DNA of 64,000 nucleotides from Larix kaempferi (taxonomy: Eukaryota; Streptophyta; Pinopsida; Pinales; Pinaceae). This document shows, piece by piece, positions 21,591-34,501 of this stretch. The notes beneath the pieces are model-generated. The model saw only the letters and a program-made list of their open reading frames with translations, was not told the origin of the DNA and did no database searches. Within the stretch, counting starts at the first letter, position 1; every line of letters starts with the position of its first letter. Position numbers and translations under genes: made by a program. Where the stretch lies: NCBI GenBank assembly GCA_027924585.1, contig BSBM01000252.1, forward strand, positions 6,448,001 through 6,512,000. Reading direction: 5' to 3'.

Positions 21591-24500
21591 ATGTCAGAAC
21601 CACCACGGATCACGAAGAGTATAGGGACAAATCCCACCACCACCACCACCACCACCACTGATCTCTGGTCCACCTACATCACGTATTCCCACCCCTCTCG
21701 GCCATGGTGCCAGCCGAGGAAACGTTCCACCGCCGATACGCACCACATCTTTAGTTTTTCCTGTAACTGTTACTGACAGTACGGTGTCAAAACCTCTTGC
21801 AATTTTCGCAACCACTAGTACACCTGAGACTCCCACTGTCTCTTCACCCACTGTCATTCCAGATATATCTGTCATAGTGGACAACACTACAGCGGCTGAA
21901 ACTAGTACAGCTCGAGATACTAGACTGGAGGCCATCATCCTCCCCGATGTCAGCACTACCATTCCACCAGAGACTTTCTACGATGTTATGGAAGGATCTG
22001 TTGGCACAACCGAAGGATTCGACCAAGATATATCCAAACTGATTGCAGTCTTAGGTGGATACATGGAAGTTATCGAAGAAACCCAACTTCCTGATACACC
22101 TTTTGAACTTGACTATGGCTTTATTGCTTCCCAGGTGGAACCCCCACTTGCTATCACTGCGCCATCCAATGTTCATCCACAGGAAACTGGTTCTTCCAGC
22201 AACATACCTTGTACAGTATCCCTCCCCAACCTCCCTTCGGGACATTAGATCATGGCATCCATCCAATCTAGTATGGTTAGTCTAGCTAACTCCTCCTTAG
22301 TGTCGACATAGTTCAAACGTGATACAGAGCAAATGCTCTCAACGGATTCTAGATATCCCCCTACTACTCGTAATCCCGACTATCAGGATCACAACGTCCT
22401 GTCTAGCACAGAGTTTCATCACTCCTATGCAGATGGCTCCGGATCTTCAGACGTTACTATATTTCTGTTCCCGCCGAACCCCTAAAACCCTTTCAAGGAT
22501 ACGAACCTGGACCCATTCTTCGATGGTCCTCCTATTGTTGAAGACACTATGGACGAAACCCCTGACACCCCTCGGTTAAATTCCCCACATTTACTTCCAT
22601 CACGTATGTTTGGCGCACATTCTATGAGGGATAACCCAGTATTTTCTTTGTCCCCGCCCGTCACATATGGAAGACCCCCTCCACAAATCAGCACTTTTGG
22701 CACCATTGGCCAATCGACACTATCTCACCTTTCTAGTGTCGGAAGAACATCAAGTCATATCGCTGGATCATCCATATTGATCGGAGGTTATCCTTCGGTC
22801 ACTATCTACACCATTTCAGGAGGTGGACAATCGACTGTTGTGACCCCTAATCCCAACAACCAACCCCCTCCTTGCAGACCATCAACCCAGCCTACTGGAG
22901 GACAACCCTTTGTTGGGAACCCCGCTCCTAGTCACCAACCGCCTCCCATCGGGCCATCAACCCAACCTACTAGAGGACAACCTTTTGTTGGGAACCTTGT
23001 TCCTAGTCAACAACTGCCTCCTATAGGACCATCTAACCCATCTACTGGAGGGAAACCCATCGGCACCATCCAACATCCCTCCCAACTAGCAGCCTCTGCT
23101 CAGTATGGTATGTACAACACACTTGGCAGCGAACAACCTTATACCGGTTTTCCAACCGGGCCTCATCTTCAACATCCCTCATCAAGCACGCTTCCTTCTT
23201 GGGGACCTCAAATCCCACAGAGCGGGGGGTACTTATTGTTTTGAAACTAGAACCAAGCTGGGGGGCAATCTCAAATTCCCCCCAACTTGAATTTTGGCCT
23301 CCCCTATCCTTCGGCTGCAACAACTCCATGGAACCCATCCCTTCAATTCCCACATCTTCATCAAGGTGGAACCCATATTCCATGGACACCACTGTTATAG
23401 CCACACCCAACCCTGCTACAGGAAACCCTCCACTTACTCAAAGTAGTGGTAACATTCCTGGGACACAACAACTCCAGCGAACCTTTCCCCAACAAGGAGC
23501 AACAACCATTCCCGGGACACAACAACCCCAGGGTACCATACCTACCATCCCCACTCAGCAGAACATCCAACAACCGGTTACCACCGTGATTCCTAGTCAG
23601 GTAATGATTTCCAACACACAATCGGTTAACCAGATGGACTATTACCCCTAGAACTTCCAGCAGTACCCTGTGGGAAACATGTATGGGTACAACACGCAAC
23701 AATATTTTGTGCAGGGCCCCCCAAGTTTCTCTGCACCATACGTTTATTTCTCATACCCGCAGACCAATTGTCAACTTCCCTTTTTGGCCACACTAGATTT
23801 ACCTGATTTGTCGAGGCTCATTAATGATCCTATATGGCATGAACCTCACTGGCCACCTATTCTAGCCAAACTTCCATCGGACATTCCTAAGTTCGATGCC
23901 AAGCCTAGGGTAGACCCCAAGAACCACGTGATGACGTTCCATCTTTGGTGTTCATCCAACTCATTGATGGATGACTCCATTCGGCTATGGCTCTTCCAGC
24001 ACACACTTACCAGCACAGCAGCAAAATGGTACATCGAGCTGCCACAACAATCCTTTCATGATTTTAACACCTTGTCTATGCAGTTTCTGACCCATTTCCA
24101 TCTCCCCATCCGGTATGAGACTGGAACATAACTGTTAACCTCGTTGCGTCAAACCACTTCTACGCACATTTCAGATCACATCCATGAGTGGTGTTGACAT
24201 CGTAGGCTAATCAAGGCACCCATTCCGGATCAGCTATTCGCTGATTGGTTCATAAAGTCATTCTTGCCTCCCATAGCCAGGGACATTTCCATGTGCGGGC
24301 TGACCACGGAGGAACAAGCCATATTGGCAGCCCAGTACATGGATTTGGTATATACCCAATCCGACACTTTACACAAAATTCTTCCCCATGCCACCCGCGT
24401 CACTACTGATCCAACTAAGCCCGCCACTGAACCCCCTATCGATGGTATTGTCGGTTCAGTTAAGGCCCAGCCTACCATTCAACCGATGGGGAAACAAGCT

Positions 24501-24941
24501 TCTGCTTCCCCTGCTCTACCCTAGACTGCTCCAAAAGCTTCTACCTCTCCCGCTTTCTCCTCTGAAGTGAACGTAGTTCAATCTACGTCACAACCATTCG
24601 GAGGAAAGAAGAAGAACAATCGTGGAAATTCCAATAAGACTTATAACCATCAAGAGAATCCCAAGCCACAACCCACCCACAACGACTCGAAACCACATCG
24701 AAAGGCTAAGTTTCCCTGCCTGATTTGTCAAGACGATCACTACACGCGTGACTCTCCCTACAAGGATGAAGTCAACAAATTCGTTAAAGGATCCTCTCGT
24801 CCGGCAGTGTTAACTAACCCTTTCCCTCAGCAGCAACAGCAGATGGTTTCCCAAGAAACCCCACAAGGGGGCAACCCGAACAACCCATCTCGCAGAGAGA
24901 CTTCCGCAAACCGTGAAATCCTGATGACGAGTAATGAATAG
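21591..24941 (+). pseudogene. Gypsy-B gag
   Basis: The gag starts at ATG 21591 (MSEPPRITKSIGTN), runs through an ACC triplet microsatellite (about 21636-21658), and shifts frame to an open stretch at 21784-22248. A long Pro/Gln-rich segment with three copies of a QPT(G/R)GQPFVGN unit is at 22860-23060. The capsid domain lies at 23760-24350 (LPSDIPKFDAKPRVDP; FHLWCSSNSLMDD). A degenerate zinc-binding motif (CLICQDDHYTRDSPY) is near 24720. It has several frame changes and stops (e.g. TAA after 24125, TAG 24522). Homologous to Gypsy-A gag over the capsid region. It formed the virus-like particle in the active ancestor. Confidence 0.8.
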
Positions 24942-25717
24942 ATTCACATAACCACTCGTTCAAAGACATACGAAAACCCCCCAAGTTCAAACAAAAAATC
25001 AGAGACAGCCAAAGGCAAGTCTCTTGTTGAAGATCCTTCTACTACCCCTCCCCCTAATGGCCATCTCCACATCGAGAGACCGCTTACGGACATAGTGCTA
25101 CGCCCACCCAAGGGCACCATACGAAAAGCGACATTTAATCCCACCCCATGAGCTTCCCAAAATTACAACATTGTTGAGGATTTAGCTCAAGCACCATGCG
25201 CCATGTCGACTCTCAAGGTTATCCAACACTGCCCTACGCAGCGCAGAACCTTACTTTCAGCACTAGGGGCAATGGACCCAGATACTTCAAACACCATCAT
25301 GTTTAACTTGGAGTATGTAAAACCTCGGCTTTCCCATCAGCTAGCCTTCTAGGTTCATACAAGAATCCGTGGAAACAGTATCCATCGCACTGTCTTAGAT
25401 GAAGCTGCCTCCACGTCGATTATGTCTTTGAATTGTTGGAGAGCCTTAGACTCACCCGAAGTCACGTCGTCTCCCACTACTCTCAGAGCATTTGACGGAC
25501 ACGGTTTTCAACCTTATGGACTCATTCCCGTAATTGGTGTTGAACTGGGAGGCAAAATAGTATCTGTACACATCGAAGTCATGGATGCACCATTAGATTA
25601 CAATCTTCTACTTGGTCGAAACTAGTTTTATGCCATGATTTCCATAGCATCTACTGTCTTTCGGATCGTGCAATTTCCTCATGAAGGGAAAATTGTCACC
25701 ATAGATCAGCTAGATTA
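24942..25717 (+). pseudogene. Gypsy-B aspartic protease
   Basis: In the same frame as the end of gag, with three in-frame stops. Recognisable parts are NYNIVEDLAQAPCAMS (matching Gypsy-A NYNIVDDLAHSPAAMS), the active-site region TVLDEAASTSIMS (DEA in place of the usual DTG/DSG), and LDYNLLLGRN. It ends in a frame change into the RT frame around 25718-25850. The noncanonical active site is shared in part with Gypsy-A (DEG), so it probably belongs to the family rather than to decay alone. Confidence 0.7.
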
Positions 25718-27982
25718 TTGTATCCCAGACTCTCATCCAAACTCCGCCAACACCGTCCTATTATTGGATCAACCTCGGTACCATTTCCAAGACGTTGGCG
25801 TTGTCTTATGAAGGATTCTTCTCTTATAGGAGTTTTCCCAGAGTTGGGGTCCCACGTTCAACCAGTCAACATGATATCATCAAATGTCACCCCTTCCAAT
25901 GACTCTTGGGTGATCCTGAGTCCCATTGAGATTGAAAACTATGGCAACTCCATGCCATTAAATGGGAACCTCATAGCATATGAAGCGATCCAGTCAACCA
26001 CCGATTGGGTCGATTTTTCTACCCATCACACCGTGGCACAACTCTCGTCTGAGACTCATTCATCTCCACCACTTATTGATCCTCTCACATTGATTTTTCC
26101 CATTGAAGAATCAATTATGGAGGTTATGTGTGGTGATGAGCCACCATGGGGAGATTTCCATCATCAATCTTCGTTCCCCACCATTCAGACGATTGAGCCC
26201 GATACAAAATCCATCCCTTCACTTGGAATGGTTCAAACCAAGTTTCCCACTTCCCTCGATGAAGTATTTTCTGAAGGAAACTTGGCCAACCTTATGGAAA
26301 CCACTCCCATTGACATTTCAGTGAAGCCCGGTGTCGTGGAAAATGTTCATATTGGCAAGACATGCACTCCCACCGAAATGGAGTTCTACACTGCCTACTT
26401 TAAAACTTTTCGCGATGTTTTTTCCTGGAGTTATGAAGAAATGCGAGGAATCGACCCGTCTATCGTGGTCCACGAGATTCCAACTTTTCCTGGTGCCCGA
26501 CCTATTCGGCAGAAACTCCAACCTATCCATCCTCGTAAGGTAGCCGTTATCAAAGCAGAAGTTGAAAAACTCTTGCGTGTTGGTTTTATCTATCTTGTCC
26601 CACTGACAAAATGGGTATCTAATATCGTTCCCATAGCCAAGAAACAGGGAACGATTAGAGTCTGTGTCGATTACCATGACTTGAGCAAAGCTTGTACAAA
26701 GGACAACTACCCAACTACGTTCATTGATCAGATCATTGATAACTGCGCCGGGAGTGTCATCATTTCATTTATGGATGGCTTTTTCGGCTATAATCAGATC
26801 GAGATACTCCCAGCGGACCAGCACAAAACGGCCTTTATCTTCCCATGGGGAGTCTTCGCATATCAAAAGCTACCTTTCGGCCTGAAAAATGCCGAGGCAA
26901 ATTTCCAACGGGCGATGTTGTACGCATTTCACGATATCAAACATATTGCAGAGCCGTATCTTGATGACCTTCCCGCTCATTCTTAGACAAGGGAAGATCA
27001 TCCTGATCACTTAGGTGCCGTCTTTGCAAGGTGCCGTCGTTACAATATTCGTTTGAATCCACATAAATGCATCTTTTGCGTTGAAGCCGGAAAGCTTTTA
27101 GGATTCATAATCTCCAAAAATGGCATACGATTGGATCCCGCCAAGGTAGAAGCTATTTTAGCCCTGCCTTCCCCCACGAACATCCCAGAACTTCAAATTT
27201 TGTAGGGGCACGCAAAATTTCTACGTCGCTTTATTTGCAATTTCACCGAGATAACAAAAGGCTATATGAGGCTTCTAAAGAAAAATACCCCATTCATTTG
27301 GGATGATGAATCCCAATGCTCCTTTGATCATCTAAAGGCAGCCTTAACTAAAGATCCTGTGATACAACCCCCCAATTATACACGGGATTACATTCTTTAT
27401 CTCGTAGCTTTGATTTCCACCATCGGTATGGTGTTAGTCCAAGAAGACAATAACGGCATAGAACATGTGGTATACTATCTTAGTAAGAGTCTTCTCGACT
27501 CCGAAACTCGCTATTCACATGTTGAAAAACTGGCTTTGGCAACAATTTTCGTTGTCCAAAGGTTTTGTCATTACATTCTACTCCGCCAGACCACTGTCAT
27601 AGTGGATTTCAATCCAATGTACTATATCCTCACACGTCAAGTGCTTGGGGGCAAATATTCTCGTTGGATTGTCATCCTACAAGAGTTTGACTTGGAATTT
27701 GCCAAAGTCAAATCCAAGAAATCTTTGGTCTTTACCGAGTTGATTTGTAACTTGCCCCGTGTTACTGAGCAACCTGAGCCCATCGACTCTCTTCCCGATG
27801 AATCGTTGTTCCTCATTAGCATGTCAGACCCATGGTATGGGGATATTTTACTATATCTCCAAACCCAACATTTCCGCCCCAACCTCACCCGCGATGAACG
27901 TCGATGTATCCGACATCACGCCAAGTACTACCTTATAGTCAACGATACCCTTTACCGGTGTGGTGTTGATACCGTTCTTTGA
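25718..27982 (+). pseudogene. Gypsy-B reverse transcriptase and RNase H
   Basis: In one frame apart from stops at 26984-26986 and near 27204 (both TAG) and TGA 27980-27982. The N-terminal linker (about 200 residues) is followed by RT motifs VRVDYHDLSKA-like (VCVDYHDLSKA), SFMDGFFGYNQIEI, LPFGLKNAEANFQRAM and catalytic YLDD near 26960. The thumb has LLGFIISKNGIRLDPAK. RNase H runs from DYILYLVALISTIGMVL (the usual first Asp replaced) through SRWIVILQEFDLEFAKVK. The substitution of DAS-type residues by VAL at the RNase H start suggests loss of catalysis. It continues into integrase. Confidence 0.85.
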
Positions 27983-29077
27983 CGCTTTTTGACTTTAGAC
28001 AAGGCCGAACACGTTCTTAATGACTGCCATGCTGGAGCATGTGGTGGTCATCTCTCTGGGATGGATACGGCCCAGAAGATACTGCAAGCGGGATATTTCT
28101 GGCCCTCGATTTTCAAAGACTGCATTGAAACGGTTAAGAAATGTCCACCCTGTCAATTCTTTCATAGTAAAACATGCTCACATCCTACTCCACTCCATCT
28201 TGTTATTGCTGTCGGCCCCTTTTCCAAATGGGGCATAGATTTCATGCATTGTAATCCCACTTCAGCCAGGGGGCATAGCTATGTCATAGTAGCTGTCGAC
28301 TATTTCACAAAATGGGCTGAAGCGATGCCTACTTATGCTGAAGACGGAAAAACAACAACATAGTTCATATTCAACCACATTATAGCTAGGTTTGGTGTCC
28401 CACAATCCATCGTAACCGATCATGGCTCCCACTTCAGGAACCATATGATTGAAGAATAGAGCACCAACTTGGGTTTTCGTCATGAAAACTCAACCCCATA
28501 CTACCCATAGGCTAATGGCCAAGTGGAAGCCATTAACAAAGTTCTAAAACGCATGATTCAACAAATTGTGGGTACTCATAAGTCCAATTGGCACTTAGCT
28601 CTTTTTTCGGCATTATGGGCATACCGAACCTCAGTGAAAAGTGCTACCGGGTTCACACCATTCCAATTGGTGTATGGCCTGGAAGCCATTTTACCAATTG
28701 AATGTGAAATCTTGTCACTGAAGATAGCCGTAGAGCTACTTCCCCATACCACTTCTGAAGAAGAATGGTTTCTATACCTAGCCAAGCTAGATGAAACCCG
28801 CCGAGATGCTGCTCTAGCCAATGAAGCTCATAAAAAATGCGTCAAAGCACAGTATGACAAATCCGTTCAACCTCGGGTTTTCAACGAAGGTGACCTCGTG
28901 CTCACATATGACCAAATGCATGATAAACTTGGAAAAGGAAAGCTAGAGTCCATGTGGTACGGCCCCTTCATTGTAAAACGTGTTTTGGAGAAAGGAGCCT
29001 ATGAACTTGTCGATTGTGACGGCACACCGTTGGCACGGCCCGGCAATGGGATGTACCTCAAACGTTTCTACACGTAG
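27983..29077 (+). pseudogene. Gypsy-B integrase
   Basis: Same frame as RT. The HHCC zinc domain is HVLNDCHAGACGGHLSG...CPPCQFF. The DDE core is WGIDFMHCNP, VTDHGSHF and NGQVEAINKVL. The C-terminal domain has VYGLEAILPIE, GDLVLTYDQ, YGPFIVKRV and ends KRFYT, TAG. In-frame stops at TAG 28362 and at 28457 and 28508 break the core; the last 184 codons (28523-29077) are open. TAG/CAG-type stops predominate. Confidence 0.85.
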
Positions 29078-29199
29078 GTTCATCCCTCACGAGATACTTT
29101 TTGTACATAATGTACCTAGTTTGTTTTCACTTATCTTTTTGTATGCACACATGGATCTCATGTATCCATACTTACCTTGACTTGTGCTTTTATGCGCAG

Positions 29200-29613
29200 A
29201 TGTCTTCTTACTACGGATTCGCCGACGATGCGAGCCGACATACCCGAAACCTCGCTTCCGCAACATGGGTAATTTATTCTCTTATTGGCGAGTTGTTATC
29301 ATTAGGAGCCAATTGTTTGGGTCCCGCAACCAACAATATTGCAGAGTACCATATAGTCATTGGACTCTTGACAGAGGTTGCTTCCCTTGGAATTGACTCC
29401 CTATCGGTCTTCTTAGACTCCCAACTTGTGATTTTCCATCTAAATCGTGTTTACACAATCTGCGATCCTATCCTACTTCGCTTATTTCGAAGGGTACGCC
29501 TCTTGGAACGATCTTTTAATTTTATTTCATATCAACACATACCAAGGGAATTCAATTATGTAGCTGATTCATTAGCTAATTACATTTTGGATTGGCATCT
29601 AGCCCATACTTAA
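29200..29613 (+). CDS. Gypsy-B second (archaeal-type) RNase H
   Basis: A complete frame of about 137 codons starting at ATG 29200 (MSSYYGFADDASRHTRN), 120 bp after integrase and in another frame. RVT_3-type motifs: GPATNNIAEYHIVIGLL near residue 45, FLDSQLVIFHLN near residue 75, and YQHIPREFNYVADSLAN near residue 115. It is intact in length. The acidic residues of the N-terminal strand, the NNxAEY helix and the DSQ motif are present, so of the two RNase H domains of this element this one looks better preserved. Position after integrase fits the Tat lineage. Confidence 0.8.
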   Translation: MSSYYGFADDASRHTRNLASATWVIYSLIGELLSLGANCLGPATNNIAEYHIVIGLLTEVASLGIDSLSVFLDSQLVIFHLNRVYTICDPILLRLFRRVRLLERSFNFISYQHIPREFNYVADSLANYILDWHLAHT

Positions 29614-29974
29614 AAACACATCATAAAATGAACACACAAGTCATTGTAAATAGATCATAAAAGTAGGTCCATGTATATATATCACTGCATATAAAAATGT
29701 TTTTCTCAAATACATAAAGTTTGTGTTTCAAAGACAAAATTTGGGATCTAATCCCATACAAAAATTTGGCTCTCAAAGCCTACATATCGTGTACATGCTG
29801 CAAAAAGTAAAATACTGCTATCTAAGGAGATCTGGGAGATCTATCATGTTCCTCCTCAGATTCCTCATGCCGCTGGTGATAACAAACTATAGTCCGAGCC
29901 ACCCTAAGGAGGAGTTGGCCAATACGCCTAGGCACACCTACGGTATGCCGCTAAAGATGCAGAGGGATGTCGTC

Positions 29975-31160
29975 CATCCTCATAGATGGGACCCCGTGGG
30001 TTAAACCCTGTAGGTTCCTCTCTATCTCTCGAACCCCTCCCGCCTCATCCCCATCTTCTTCCTCGTCCGAAACAACTCGGTGATCGACACCACCTCGACG
30101 TAACGACAAGTACCTGGCAGGTCTCCTTGGTCCATGATTTGTGACATACACATGTACATATATTAAAATATTTTTACACATTCCTAAAAAGCAATAAAAA
30201 TTACATATTCAAAAGTTAAAAAACACATTAATGAAGGTCATACCTGTATTATCCCAATCCTCATCTTCCAACAGTGCCAATTCTATGTCCTCACAGAAGT
30301 CCACCCCTGCATAGGGGTAGTCATCAACCATCATGATCTATTCCTCGAGCCATGAGAAGAAGTATTTACCGAAAGCCAAATGTTGTGGCCCCCCGATCCG
30401 TCCTGCACATTCACTCCATCAAGCCATCCATGGCTCGGTGGGTGGACGGGTGGGCATAGTCAGCTGTGGACGCAACAATGGCACCCTCGCCAAGAAGAAG
30501 GTGACCAAAATGCTCCCATACCCGAATTGAGAGTTCTCTCCAAGCCTACACTTGTTCACTTGCTCTTTGAGGTTGGTCAATACTGCTTCACACCAGTTGA
30601 ATAATGTCGGTGCCATGCAATCCACTGCAAGATTCATCTGTGTACGGGATGCCTGATGGGGACCCGTACTCCTTACTACACGTGTGATGGTGAACAACAC
30701 GGTTTTTAAAGGAAGTTCTACAATATCCTTAATGACCACCTTACCACTTTTCTTCCCCGAACCTTGGCAACAATAACGAGCGATCAAAACATTAGTGCTC
30801 ACCTCCGCGTTCGTGAACCCTGTAAAGCTCACCTAGGCCCCTCTCTTTGAGAGACCCGTGAGGAAATAAATGTCCTCGAGCTCAATCTCGAGGGTGTGTT
30901 CTCCAACTCGGAAAGCTTGGATCTCGGGGGTCCCACATTTGTATAATGTGGGTGAGAAGTTTTTCCTACTTGTGGATACCTTTGGTTTTGAAGAATTTCA
31001 ACAAACCACATTCCCGCAATGCAGTCACAGCCCTTTGGTCATTTTCGGCCAACAAATCATCCACCTCATGCTCTCTTTCTTTCCAACTGACCATTTTGCT
31101 CCAAACAAGTTGCAAACACTTGCAAAAGGTCATGGGAAACATTTATTAATCATTTAATAA
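29975..31160 (-). pseudogene. Antisense two-exon gene of Gypsy-B, plant-mobile-domain-like
   Basis: Runs opposite to gag-pol. Exon 1, read from about 31160 down to 30245, contains ALRECGLLKFFKTKG, then HTLEIELEDIYFLTGLSKRGA, an in-frame TAG at about 30833, the 137-codon open part 30419-30832, and VDDYPYAGVDF. It matches the antisense gene of Gypsy-A in CGLLKF, LEDxYFLTGL and DDYPYxGxD. A donor GTATGA follows, at the same codon phase as in Gypsy-A. Exon 2 starts near 30137 with GPRRPARYLSLRRGG and an acidic DEEEDGDEAGG tail; the acceptor reads AA instead of AG, so splicing is probably broken. The start codon is not resolved. Function is unknown. Confidence 0.65.
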
Positions 31161-33510
31161 CTTGATCTTAGCTAAAAATTGTAGAAAAATCATTTTTTCA
31201 CCCTAAAACATTGCCACTACCGCGCCTAGGGGAAGCATGTCCGCATGGTACCCTACAATACCGCGCCTCTTCTTAACTCTACAGAGCGGTAGTGTGACAC
31301 AGTACCGCGCTTCCCGATAGGGCTAGCGCGTGGTACTGTGGAAGAGCAAAAAAAGCCTATTAGGGCCTACCCAAAAATTATTTTTCCCCTATTGAAATCA
31401 AAATTTCTACCTATGAAATGAAAAAAGGGATTGAAAGCTCTTACCTGGTGCAGACGGCTATTGGAATGGTGCTCCAGATCTCCAGATATGAACTCTTGAA
31501 GTTTTTGCTCCTCAATGGGTAAAATTTCCTCTTTGGGTAAATGCACAAGTGAAATGGTAACTTTCCATATTTACCTATTCCTTATATAACTTTTTCACTT
31601 ATTTTTTACTCATTATTTTATCTAGTTAAATTAAAACCCATTTCACATTACTAATATTTGGTTCCATGAGCATTTGTTGACAGGGTCTCCTTTAAAAATG
31701 TTCACACTGGCGTTCATTTATTTATTTGACCTTCATTTTGAGCCTACTTTATCTTTTTCGTGCTCTGGATTAAAACTTGAAAAATATTCCAAGCGCTTTT
31801 ACACTCGTATCGTGCTTGTCAAGCTCAAGTAGACGGTGTCGAGCTTAGTCAGCTTTACTCATGCTCGTTAAACGATGAGGAAAGTATTATCCTGGTTGTA
31901 TTTTATTCTTCTTTCGGACCAGAATAATTAAAAATTACGAAAAAGACCACTGGAGTCCATAGTTAAGCTCTTTTCAGACTCCCTAAAATTGAAAAGATTG
32001 CCAAGTGATCTTGTCTCTTTCACACTTGTAAAATTATTTGAAAGGTCGTCTATTTGGTGATAGGTTACCCCTTTTTCGGCCCGTCTAGACTATTTACGAG
32101 AAAGGTACACCTCAGTCAATTTTTGACTGGGAGAGTTCTCTCGGGAATTGTTTTACACTTTTTCGGGATCGAGGGACTAAATTTACGAAAAAGTACACTT
32201 TGGAGCCTTCTTTAAGTTTTTCAGGCTCTCTAAATGTGAAAAACTACTGAGTTTTCCTTCCTTGGACTCGTTAAAATTTGACATCGAAGGACCCACTTTG
32301 GGACGAACCTCTCCTTTCTCAGGTTCATAAAACATGTGATATTGGACTCATCTATGAGATGAGCTATACCAAGCATCTATTATCCTCTTCAAGCTCGTAA
32401 AACAACAAAGAGGTACTCATCTATCATGTTGGGGGGAAAATGGGAAACAAGTCGAGTTTATTTTGTTGGCAGCTTGTCAGTCGTCACCTTTGAACATGGC
32501 ATGCGTCTGTCCCTTGTCTATTTTTGGGTATCTATGCTCACTGAGTTATGGTCATCATCCTGAGTCATCTCTCTAGCCACGAGCCTACTCGTTCGATGTC
32601 TATCCTCTGCCATCAATAATCCCTGCTGCCAGGTCCTGTTTCATGCCGTTATATGTTCAAAGGGTTGCATTGTTCAGAGGCATTCATTGTGTCTGACCTC
32701 CGTTGTGTCAGTACATGTTCTATTGTTTCATCGTCCTATACCGTCTTTCATTCCGATTTCATGTCAATGATGTGGGAATCATCATGGCCCACCTTTGACA
32801 AGTTTATTCCCGTTGACGCCAAATCACTATCCAGGAATTGGACTTAGGAATCAACCACTAGTACCTTGGTACCTGCATGCCTCAATGGCAGGTTTCCTCA
32901 TGTTCGACAGTAGGTTCACATCATTGACCTCTGATCAAACAATCTCTCGAATGCTCAACATCAACTCATTCATTCACATTTCGTTGAGATGTACTATAGA
33001 TACCTTGGGGATCATTGTCATCATTGGTGATTTCCCTCGCATTTGTTAATGGTTCACGTCATTGACCGGTAATCAAATGGTTTCTACCATGTTTGACTTC
33101 AACACCTTGTAATCACATGGCTAGATTCGTATCATTTGCGATTGAGTAGAAGACCCTGGACACACCTTTGTACTTTGATTACGTCCAGGTTGCGATGAAG
33201 ATGTCCTTTATATTGTCACACAGATCCACTTTTGTATTGGTCGTGGCTGTGTCATTACCATCTCATGGATCTACGCTTGTTCATAGTAGACATGATTTGT
33301 CTATAGTCTATATCATCTAAGTACTCATGGACCTACAATGTATTGGTCGGCAGCCATGCTTCGAGTCAATTGTTTTCGAGCATGGGGATGCCCACCTCGG
33401 TGGTATATCTGACATTTTGTTTCTGTTTCAGCTCCTCGTTTCTCTCCTCGATGCTATCTCCGCACAGTATTTGTAAAGTCTTTCGGCCATCAGTCCCTTC
33501 TGACCTCACA
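31161..33510. other. 3' noncoding region of Gypsy-B
   Basis: No credible gene. At 31210-31340 there is a cluster of ACTACCGCGC, GGTACC and GCGGTAGTG motifs like those in the LTR and leader. At 31740-32400 it shows repeated GACTCCCTAAAATTGAAAAG-type words that resemble, in inverse orientation, the tail of Gypsy-A (920-1440). The rest has no visible structure. Confidence 0.5.
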
Positions 33511-33520
33511 CTTTAGGGGG
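33511..33520 (+). promoter_or_regulatory. Gypsy-B polypurine tract
   Basis: CTTTAGGGGG followed by TATC and the LTR start TGTTATACC. Confidence 0.7.
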
Positions 33521-33524
33521 TATC

Positions 33525-34501
33525 TGTTATACCTCCATATTTCACAGTGTTGCATCTTCACCATCAAAATAGTTGACGACACTTCCCCTGATGCTTAAAA
33601 TACCCAGAAGAGAAAAATGATGAATGATCCATGAAGACAAACCTGTCCTGTCAGGAATCAACCCAGCTGAGACTTCATATACCTACACTACCGCGCCTTT
33701 CTCAAGCTCAGGAGCACGGTAGTCCCCACTACCTCTCTATGCTCCTTCTCTGCCACACGGTACTACTGCTCTATGCTCAGTTGAAGGGGTGCGGTACTCC
33801 TTTTTTAGCCTTTTTTCCATGGCTTGTGGAATATTGATCTTCGAGAGATTTTTGAGGATTAGCATCTCTGATTCGATCCTAACTCACCTTCTCAGATTAG
33901 TGGGACTGATCCACTAAACACTCCCAAGATCCATCCTTCTCTCTTGTTGGTTAACCCTACTACACACTATAAGAGAGAGGCCTTCCATGACCAAAGGGGA
34001 GGACTCTTGGAGACATCAAACCTATGATCTTGAATATTTGTGAAGATAGCTAGAGGAGAAAGCACTTGGAGCTGGGAGTTGGATTGGACATCAAGCAACC
34101 ATTGTAAGTGACTTCAAGTTTGTAATAAAACATAACTTGTCTTGTTTCCCAAATCGTGTATGTTGATCTTGTTTCAATCATATGATTTGTTTCTGCTATA
34201 GATTTAGATTCTAACATATGTTTCAAGATTGCTAGAAGATTGTATATGCTTGTATCTTGGTTTATTCTAATAGGTTCATTCGCGAGGACCTGAGAATTGG
34301 AGCATCGACTAAGACGAGCAATTAAATCAAAGGTCAGTTAGATCTCTTCCATTTCTTTCAGCAATATAATCTTGAGATGTTTGTTTAGATCTAGGAATTC
34401 AAGGTAGCATTTGTTATCTTTTTGTCTTAGTTTAGAGTCAGTTAAGTCTAATTTAACCTAAGAGAGTTTCTACCTATCCATAGGGAGAAATATCTACAAC
34501 A
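33525..34501 (+). repeat. Gypsy-B 3' LTR, full length (977 bp)
   Basis: Starts TGTTATACC, ends CTACAACA and is followed by the duplication ATGAT. TATAAGAG is at 33968. It carries the intact target site of Copia-C (AAATATCTACAACA), and about 200 bp (about 34270-34473) that the 5' LTR lacks. Confidence 0.92.

Larger units (their letters stand above)
11821..34501 (+). mobile_element. Gypsy-B: complete Tat-like Ty3/Gypsy element nested in Gypsy-A
   Basis: LTRs start TGTTATACC (11821 and 33525) and end CTACAACA (19726 and 34501). The 5-bp duplication ATGAT flanks the element. The order is LTR, primer site matching tRNA-Arg, 1.8-kb leader, gag, protease, RT, RNase H, integrase, second RNase H, antisense gene, 3' noncoding region, polypurine tract, LTR. 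By eye the LTRs differ at about 25 of 775 aligned bases (about 3%), and the 5' LTR also lacks about 200 bp. The 5' LTR contains Copia-C. Without Copia-C the element is about 15.5 kb. All long frames carry stops. Confidence 0.9.

Noticed and set aside
21636-21658. His or Pro homopolymer domain
   Set aside because: It is an ACC microsatellite within gag; no separate gene is implied.
29074-29199. Intron joining integrase to the second RNase H in Gypsy-B
   Set aside because: A CAG acceptor precedes the ATG, but there is no good donor and Gypsy-A shows neither site.
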